Assembly (NCBI GenBank): GCA_032622095.1
Contig: CP136063.1
Span: 148,605,379 to 148,669,378 of the forward strand
DNA from: Siphonodentalium dalli
Taxonomy: Eukaryota > Mollusca > Scaphopoda > Gadilida > Siphonodentaliidae
Length of the DNA: 64,000 bases
Direction of reading: 5' to 3'
This document shows, piece after piece, positions 56,778-64,000 of this stretch. Below the pieces are notes generated by a model that saw only the letters and a program-made list of their open reading frames with translations, had not been told where the DNA came from and did not search any database. Numbering within the stretch: the stretch's first letter is position 1; each line of letters starts with the position of its first letter. The position numbers and the translations under genes are program-made.

Positions 56778-58069
56778 TAATAATGTTTAATAGATGTCAT
56801 TCCTAGTGAAATATATTATTAATTGAGTGATGACATATGGTTCAGACCTCTAGGGGTGGTTAGATGAAGGTACAGATAAACAACTGATCACTGGCTGGCA
56901 AATTGTTTTATCCTATCTGTTAAATTGATTAATGGAAGAATGAGACTCTTGCTATAATGTACATGGACTCTTCCTCGTAGCTCTTATCTATGGTTATCTT
57001 TGCACACTATTTACTTCTAATGATTTTGGTATTGACTGATTAATTGATTTTTGAAAAATATATTAACCAATTAGACACATGCTTTCAATTTGAAATTAAA
57101 ATAATGGCTTTTAGTAGGTAACGGGCGGATAAATTTACATGACTATTGTAGGTGATGCCTTGTTTTGAAAATCAAGATGGTAGACGATGTTAATATTTCC
57201 AGGAACCTTATTTTCCCATTTGTTCATATTGTCATGGTTGATTGAATTTTGGACTCCAAGCTACTTGTAAAACATTGTAATGTGTGAAACCATTTTATTG
57301 AGGGCTACATAATTTCTTTATATGAACTATAGTAATCTGTTTCGATTTAGGGGTCATAGGGGCCAGCATCCTCATCATATTATGTCTATAACATTATATA
57401 GATAACACTTTTGTATTGTATAAACTACATATATTTTTGAAAACCATAAGCCCTGTTATGAAACACTTAATCTAGCATTTACCTAACAATATAAACATTC
57501 CTTATTACACAGGTCAGATATGATCTTATCTGTCCATGTTTGATAAACAAATAACAACTGGGGAGAATAGGGGGTAGTAATTAAAGTACAATTTAAATAT
57601 GAGATGGAATCCCATACATGTATGTTCTAAGCAGTCTGGCTTGTCAACAAATTATAATTTGTCTTTAGAAGTCAATGAATTTTGAATATCTGGCATGCCA
57701 AAAGTGGCAGAGATAGGGATTTATCACTTTTGTTTCCAATGTGTTAACTTACAGTAAGCTCCTAAACATATCCTCCAAACTCACTAAACCGTTGGATCAC
57801 ACAGTGAGAGGTCTTTGGGTGAATAGGAATAGTTTTTGGTATCGATTGGTTGATCGGTTTAGAAAATAATTAATCCTGCACACAAATGCTGTCTGATGCA
57901 TCTATGTCAAACAATTTTCTTCTGATATGCCTCATATTTCTTATCTAGGTTTTTCTTAACAGTGTAGCACGTTCTTCATCTGTATGGTTTTCGTTATCGT
58001 TTAGTTAACCCTTCCTGCTGTTGTTTTTAAATAGAATTCATCCAAGCTGTGTTGACTTAAATATTGTTC
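56778..58069. other. Intronic AT-rich sequence
   Basis: No gene, RNA or repeat recognised. Confidence 0.5.
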
Positions 58070-58280
58070 ATCTGATCAGCACGAAATTTGGTACATATGG
58101 TCCTCACCCCGAAATACAGATCAGGTTCGAATTTGAGTTTGATCCGGTATATTTTAACAGAGTTATGGCCATTTAAAATTCAAGTAACTGATAATGTAAT
58201 TTATATGCCTCCACTGTGAGCTTAGAAGAGACTTCTCACATCACAGAGAGTTTATTATTTGCAATGAGTTATGTTTAGCA
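58070..58280 (+). repeat. Partial copy of the GTCY-headed element (3' part)
   Basis: ACGAAATTTGGTACATATGG, AGGTTCGAATTTGAGTTTGA, GAGTTATGGCCATTT, then TCAAGTAACTGATAATG and CTGTGAGC. The same order is found at the end of copy 2 (61120-61250). Confidence 0.7.
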
Positions 58281-59642
58281 GGACACTAGATCCATAGATA
58301 GATAGCACGGCTAGCAGAGTCTGTTGATAAAATCTGTCAAAACTGGGATTGATGACTCTCTGGTCCAGTTCTGTTTTCTGTACAATATTAAGTTAACCCC
58401 TTTGTTGCAACAGGTTCATGACATTAGAGACTGACTTATTGTATGGGTTTCTAAATCCAATGACATGCTTTTTATAGACTTTTTGTTTTTATCAGTTCAT
58501 TAGTTTGGGTAAGATTAACCACATTCTATCCTATTTCATAACTCAAATATTTACTAGTCTGAGAAGCTTGTCCATTTCATCATGTTCATTTCATCCATAA
58601 ACTGTTGTCAATTCGATTTCAATGAATCTCGACGCTTCAATTTGCATCAACCTGAAACTATCTTCTGCTTTGTTCATAATTATGAGTTTCTTTTCAATTC
58701 AAGAGGATATCTGTGGATTATCAGATGCAAAATACATGTATGTACTATGTAGTCAGTCTTAATATGGTATCTCTGTTTGTTATCCCCCACCAAACTTCAT
58801 TAGAAATGGGCTCCATCTGTCCATCCATCTGTCCGTAACAACTTTGAAGCTCTATATCTTGGTCATCGTCAGTCATAATTTAATTGATCTTCAGTATGTT
58901 GATGAAGCAAGATGGGGGAAAGAGTATTTAGAAACAGCGGGTTTCGTCCATTGATTTTTTTCAAGAGTTACAGCCCCTATTATTTAAATGGCACTTAGTT
59001 TGAAAATGGATTTACTATTTGCGTGACTAAATTATTCAGGACAACCTACTAGCCACATCCCTCATCCAATCATCACCAAATTTCATATGAATCTTTGGGG
59101 TGGTCTCTAGATGGGATCTGTCATTTTTTTTCTCTAAATTTGTTTTAAAAAATGAGTTTTTTTTGTCCATTCATGCCTATATCTCAACTAATAGTTATAG
59201 GATTTAAATGAAATTTAGTATGGAGCTTCACATCATAATTGCTTTCAAAATAGGGGCAAATGACATTGTTCACTTTTCCATTTTAGATTTATCCTTCTTT
59301 ATCTGGAAATCATTTCTTTTTGTATGTTCAAGCAGATATTCCAGCCATGGGTTGTCAGATTTGTATGAAATTTAGTATGGATGTTTGCCAGAATGCAATT
59401 TGTTTCAGTTATCAACTTTAGTTTGTTAATTATTTGCAATTAGGGTTTGTCCAGTTTGATATTAACACAATCAAATATGAACAGATTTTTAGTTATCACA
59501 GGCCAGACATTGTTCGAATTAAGCCACATCATAAAATTAATATACCTCAATGGAAAGCCACCTTGGTGAGGGGGATACTGTTGGCAGTGCACTTGTTGAT
59601 TGTAAAATAACACTATTTTCAACAAAGTGTTTTCTTTTCCAG
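58281..59642. other. Intronic sequence upstream of UQCRB exon 2
   Basis: Contains several diverged ATTTAGTATGG-type units (58860-59400), each with a CTATATCTC or CTACAGCCCC block. They resemble the GTTATGGCCC family but are too diverged to delimit. Confidence 0.5.
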
Positions 59643-59708
59643 CTGAAAATGCCTTATCATACTGGGTTCGGAAGTTTGATTTCAAGTTCACAGACTATCC
59701 AAAACTTG
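59643..59708 (+). CDS. UQCRB: UQCRB exon 2: complex III subunit 7
   Basis: The protein is a matrix-side subunit of ubiquinol-cytochrome c reductase, needed for complex III assembly and contacting cytochrome b. The exon starts after TTTTCTTTTCCAG and ends at CTTG/gtaagt. Codons read ENALSYWVRKFDFKFTDYPK then Leu and the first base of Gly. This matches the UQCRB pattern W-x-x-x-RKW/F ... N/D-x-x-KLGL. Both splice sites are strong and phase (1 in, 1 out) joins exon 3 as KLGLLSDD. The next exon is 3.1 kb downstream. Confidence 0.88.
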
Positions 59709-59984
59709 GTAAGTATTCAATAATTTCATCATTTAAAGACATATGATGGACTTGTTCATTTGCATGAAACTGACAAGTTACTATTCAGGCATTATGTCAG
59801 CCTGGGGAATATAGCATTGTAATAAACATTGCCACAAATTTAAAAGAAATAAATCGACCATACCACTCCATAGAAAACATTGTCTGAACTACTATTGTAG
59901 ATATTTACATCTGGATTTGGGACACAAATATCAGTTATAAACAAACACAAATGATTTCGCCGAGGTTTCCGGATGATAACTTTA

Positions 59985-60444
59985 GTTAGAGTGAACCAAA
60001 TTAAATTAAATTAAATTTGGTATGTGGGTTTACTAGCAGAATAGACAGGTCAAGTTCGAATTCTGTTTCCGTCCGCCAATTTTCACCAGAGTTATGCCCC
60101 CTTTTCGACTTAGAATTTGAACGTCTGTTAACATTTTTGGTTTCCGACCGATAACTCCAGTTTGGATTATTTGATCTGAACCAAAGTTGGTATGTGTATT
60201 TTTCAGCTAAAGATACAGGCCAAGTTCGAATATGGGTTCCGTCCAATTATTTTTACATGAGTTACGGCCCTTTTTTCGACTTAGAATTTGACCATCTGTT
60301 AACATTTTTGGTTTCCGACCGATAACTCCAGTTTAGATTATTTGATCTGAACCAAAATTGGTGTGTCTTTCTCCCAGCAAAACACAGGCCAAGTTCGAAT
60401 TCGGGTTCCGCCCGCCAATTTTCACCAAAGTTATGTCCCTTTTT
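59985..60444 (+). repeat. Tandem ~130 bp units, TTTCCGACCGATAACTCC type
   Basis: TTAACATTTTTGGTTTCCGA, CCGATAACTCCAGTTTGGAT, TGATCTGAACCAAAGTTGGT and GAGTTATG-CCCTTTTTCGAC repeat about three times. The last unit is cut at GTTATGTCCCTTTT by copy 2 of the GTCY-headed element. Confidence 0.8.
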
Positions 60445-61250
60445 ATGTGTACCCATACCATAGTATGGTACACATAGTGTCAACGTCCGGATTGACCACT
60501 CGTCGTTCGTCCGTCTGTCCGTCTGTCTGTCCGTCCGTCTGTCTGTCCGTCCGTAGACACTTTACGTGTAATGCGATAACTCAAACATTTTTTACCTGAT
60601 CAAAACCAAAATTTGTATATGGGGTTTTCAGCCCAAAATACAGATCGAGTTCGAATATGGGTTTGATCCGACTTTTTTTTACAGAGTTGTGGCCCTTTTT
60701 TTAACTTAGAATTCACACATTCTGCCATAACTCAAACATTTTTTATCTGATCGGAACCAAATTTGGTATGTGAGTTTCTCGGCCCAATATACAGATCGAG
60801 TTCGAATATGGGTTTGATCCGCCTTTTTTTTACGGAGTTATGGCCCTTTTTCGAATTAGAATTCATTAATTCTGCCATAACTCTAACATTTTTTATCTGA
60901 TTGGAACCAAATTTGGTGTATGAGTTTCTCAGACCAACATACAGATTGAGTTCGAATATGGGTTTGATCGGATTTTTAATGGAGTTATGGTCCTTTGACA
61001 TATAATTCACACATACATGTACTTCGATAAATCAACCATTTTTCATCTGATAGGAACCAAATTTGGTATGTGAGTTTCTCAACTCAAAATACAGAACGAG
61101 TTTGAATATGGGTTAGATCCAATTTGTTATACCAGAGATATGGCCCTTTTTAAACTAAGAATTATCCAGATTATAACCCAAGTAACTTACAATTAATGAA
61201 TACCTGCTTCTCTGTGAGCAAGATAAAAGACAATATAGTTTATTGCTTTG
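60445..61250 (+). repeat. GTCY-headed dispersed element, copy 2
   Basis: ATGTGTACCCATACCATAGT runs into ATGGTACACATAGTGTC (near-perfect palindrome), then (GTCY)n at 60507-60553. Four ~130 bp units follow with GAACCAAATTTGGTATGTGA and TATGGCCCTTTTTNGA cores, and a tail CCAAGTAACTTACAATTAAT ... TCTCTGTGAGC. The order is the same as in 54641-55190. Confidence 0.85.
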
Positions 61251-61760
61251 AGAGTTATTTATAGCCCTCATATGTTAGCTCTGTATAAGACACAGATAAG
61301 TGAATTATTGGATAAATTGATTTAGCTATCTTTTTAACCACAACTTAGCCATGTGAATTTATTTAACTAGACCAATGGAGCTCTCTAAGTCCTTGGATGA
61401 TGGGACTACATTGGATCAAACAGGGCAGAGATAGGTGATTTAACTAACCCCTTTTACCCATTCCATGTCTTTTAACCTTTTCCATTAAATAAATAATTAT
61501 ATTATTTTGATATCTCACATGGCAATTTGCAACAACATGAATAGAACTGCTTACACTATGGTAGTGGTGACAGGCTCTAGAGTTTAGATGTTATATTAAC
61601 CCTTCTATATTGACTCATACATTCCAATAATTTGTGTTATTACTGGTTATTATGTACATTTGTCATATACTACTTTAGATCATAACAGTATACTCTATAA
61701 TTCAACATTAAACGATTATGATTCTGATCATAACAATTTATTATCGCCAAGGGATGGGTT
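61251..61760. other. Intronic AT-rich sequence
   Basis: No feature recognised apart from a small hairpin GCCGATCGTGATCGGC at 61768-61783. Confidence 0.5.
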
Positions 61761-61789
61761 AAACATCTGCCGATCGTGATCGGCCTCTC

Positions 61790-62490
61790 GTTTACTTATT
61801 CGACTTAGAATTTGACTGTCTGTAAACATTTTTGGTTTCCGACCGATAACTCCAGTTTGGATTATTTGATCTGAACCAAAGTTGGTATGTGTCTTTCTCC
61901 CAGCTAAACACAGGACAAGTTCGAATTCGGGTTCCGCCCGCCAATTTTCACCAGAGTTATGTCCCTTTTTTACTTAGAATTTTTGCCAATTTGAGGTTTC
62001 TGGATGATAATTTAGTAAATGTGTACTGAATGAAATTAAATTTGGTATGTAGGTTTACTAGCACTAAAGACAGGTTTTTATGCGCAAACAACGGTCGTAT
62101 CAAGCCAACGCTTAGAGGCGGACATGAGGTCTACCAACCTTTTATTCGACTTAGAATTTGACCATCTGTTAACATTTTTGGTTTCCGACCGATAACTCCA
62201 GTTTGGATTATTTGATCTGAACCAAAGTTTGTATGTGTATTTCCCAGGTAAAGATACAGACCAAGTTCGAATATAGGTTTCGTCCAGTTAATTTTACATG
62301 AGTTATGTCCCTTTTTTACTTAGAATTTTTGCCAATTTGAGGTTTCCGGATGATAACTTAAGTAAATGTGTACTGAATGAAATTAAATTTGGTATGTAGG
62401 TTTACTAGCACTAAAGACAGGTTTTTATGCGCAAACAACGGTCGTATCAAGCCAACGCTTAGAGGCGGACATGAGGTCTACGACCTTTTA
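61790..62490 (+). repeat. Repeat cluster with a 347 bp internal duplication
   Basis: Units of the TTTCCGACCGATAACTCC family alternate with a unique block GCGCAAACAACGGTCGTATC then AAGCCAACGCTTAGAGGCGG. That block occurs at 62081 and 62428, an offset of 347 bp, with long near-identical flanks (61960-62130 and 62300-62480). Confidence 0.85.
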
Positions 62491-62810
62491 TTGACTTTGA
62501 ATTTGCTACTACTAGTATTTTGTGGTCTGGATGGATAATAACTGAAGTTATTATTTTCTGATAGCTTTCAAGTTTAGTATGTGGATTAATTACATGAAAA
62601 TAGAGGTCAAGCTCGACTTCTGATGGAGTTATGCCTATTTTTCGACTTAGAATTTGCTAATTATTATTCTGGTTTCTAATCAAATATGTTAACAGCGTCG
62701 GAAGCAAAGTTTGATTCAATGATTGTTCCCAGAATCAAATTTTTCATTTCTAAAAAAGCCATTGATATTTTCAAACAGCTACATGTATGTACATATATAT
62801 TTATTTTCAG

Positions 62811-62977
62811 GATTATTATCTGATGACCTATATATGGAGAATGCATTGGTGAAAGAAGCAGTGAGGCGTCTGCCACCAATATTGTACCATGACCGAGTCT
62901 TCAGACAGTCCAGAGCTGTTGACATGAATATGAAACAACGTCTGCTGCCGCAAGACCAATGGACAAAGTGGGAAGAA
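62811..62977 (+). CDS. UQCRB: UQCRB exon 3: complex III subunit 7
   Basis: Follows the acceptor TTTATTTTCAG. Joined to exon 2 it reads [40 protein letters not shown] and [16 protein letters not shown]. These match the most conserved UQCRB blocks: GLxxDDxxYExxxVKEAxRRLP, LYxDRxFRxxRAxxxxxK, and LPxxQWTKxEE. The exon ends at GAAGAA/gttagt in phase 0. The expected last exon, coding for the YLEPYL-type helix and the charged C-terminus, is not found before 64000, so the gene continues past the window. Confidence 0.93.
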
Positions 62978-64000
62978 GTTAGTAGACTATTGTATATCCC
63001 AATTGCTTGGATTATTTGTTAAATAATACACCAAAGCATGTCCACAGTTGCAATGAGTGATGCACCTGTTCATTAATATTAGGAATTTCAGTTAGAATAT
63101 AGCATAATTCATTTTTTCCCACCCCTACATTTATTCCACCCCCTTCTATTATTTGAATATTTGAAATATATTTACCCAATAGATTATTTTATTTTACAAA
63201 AAAAAAAGTTTCATTAATAAGCTTACATGGTATATGGTTATTTAAAACATTTCATATATTTTGTCTGTTTTATCCTACTATTTTAACATGACTACGAACT
63301 AGAATTCAGTTCCTGTTAACATACACTTTTCAGATTGAAAAAAATCTTCTCATGTATGTTATTGTAATACAAATTTTTTTCTCCCAACGCATGTACACAT
63401 ATGGTGAACATAAGGTCAACATCTGAATCTCATATCAGGTTTGCTCAATTGGGATTGGTTATTCAAGAAGGGGCAGACTTTGCAGATTTAATACTCTGCC
63501 CTCTTGAAAATTAATTGAGTTAAGAATGTGTATGTCTGTCAATGTGAACACTTTAATTTCTAAGCTGTGTGTATAGTTCTAACTACTTATTTTGTATATA
63601 TAAGTAATTTTACAAGTACTGACTGTTGTAGTCTTCAGAGTCCCAGTCTCCTCAATCTTTACATTCATTGACTCTCTTGTTTGATATCACAAAATCAAAT
63701 TATATTGATATCATAATAGTAAGCATTTAGTGATATCAATAACTTGATTTATATGTTTATATGTCGCAAATATTTTAGCCCCTTTGGCCTTTGACCTATA
63801 TGATGTTAATGAGGTGTGTATCACTTATGAGGGAACTAGTAGTGTAGTGACTTAGCGTTTTTTTTGGAACGGACTGGCCAAAAGTGCCATTTTTTTATAT
63901 TTTGTCAAGTTATGTGTGCTCTTTCAGAAAGTGAACTAGAAACAGGTTTCTGGTCAATATTAACCCTTGTTTCCAGTATAAATCCAAGATGGCGGTCAAA
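62978..64000. other. UQCRB intron 3 (partial)
   Basis: AT-rich, no exon found. The window ends in ATCCAAGATGGCGGTCAAA, another member of the ATGGCGGCC-type dispersed family. Confidence 0.6.

Larger units (their letters stand above)
59709..62810. other. UQCRB intron 2, repeat-rich
   Basis: Filled with units of the GTTATGGCCC / TTGGTATGTG families (59990-62490), detailed separately. The remainder has no features. Confidence 0.6.

Overview
This is animal (metazoan) nuclear DNA. The window is AT-rich, its genes are split by introns, and most of it is mobile or tandemly repeated. The repeat style suggests a marine lophotrochozoan, most likely a mollusc: GTCY/GACA microsatellites joined to ~120-135 bp tandem monomers, many hAT elements with clean target duplications, and APE-type LINEs. 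That assignment is inferred from repeat style plus one recognisable host gene; nothing in the window names the species.

The recognisable host gene is UQCRB (complex III subunit 7 / QCR7) on the + strand. Exon 3 (62811-62977) and exon 2 (59643-59708) are clear, and the last exon lies past the window end. A phase-compatible candidate first exon with an ETS/GABP-type promoter site lies at 32528-32567. If it is correct, intron 1 is about 27 kb and holds the whole satellite array, three or four hAT insertions and a second, unrecognised exon (52077-53346) that is split by a hAT element.

Layout. 1-9.3 kb: minisatellites, a long-TIR MITE, a hairpin MITE, a G-tract repeat family and a CR1/L2-like LINE fragment. 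10.3-17 kb: two copies of a ~477 bp MITE, the second joined to a 5'-truncated frameshifted LINE, both apparently nested in an older TIR element. 17.6-21.1 kb: a long-TIR element with a nested 1561 bp element that has CAC-starting ends and a 5 bp target duplication. 21.5-32.4 kb: a large palindrome whose right arm is split by a ~6.3 kb LINE with an intact 1150-residue ORF2. 32.4-37.2 kb: UQCRB promoter and exon 1, intronic DNA, one hAT. 37.2-51.6 kb: a ~14 kb satellite of 122 bp monomers in 16 head-to-tail blocks forming higher-order repeats, with a hAT inside. 52-56.4 kb: the split exon and a hAT carrying a BED zinc finger. 56.4-64 kb: intronic repeats and UQCRB exons 2 and 3.

The most interesting signal is that the satellite monomer carries the NRF-1-type palindrome TGCGCATGCGC. 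About 45 exact copies were counted by hand, and they lie in the probable first intron of a respiratory-chain gene, a class of gene that NRF-1 and GABP/NRF-2 control in vertebrates. Whether this is regulation or coincidence cannot be decided from sequence alone.
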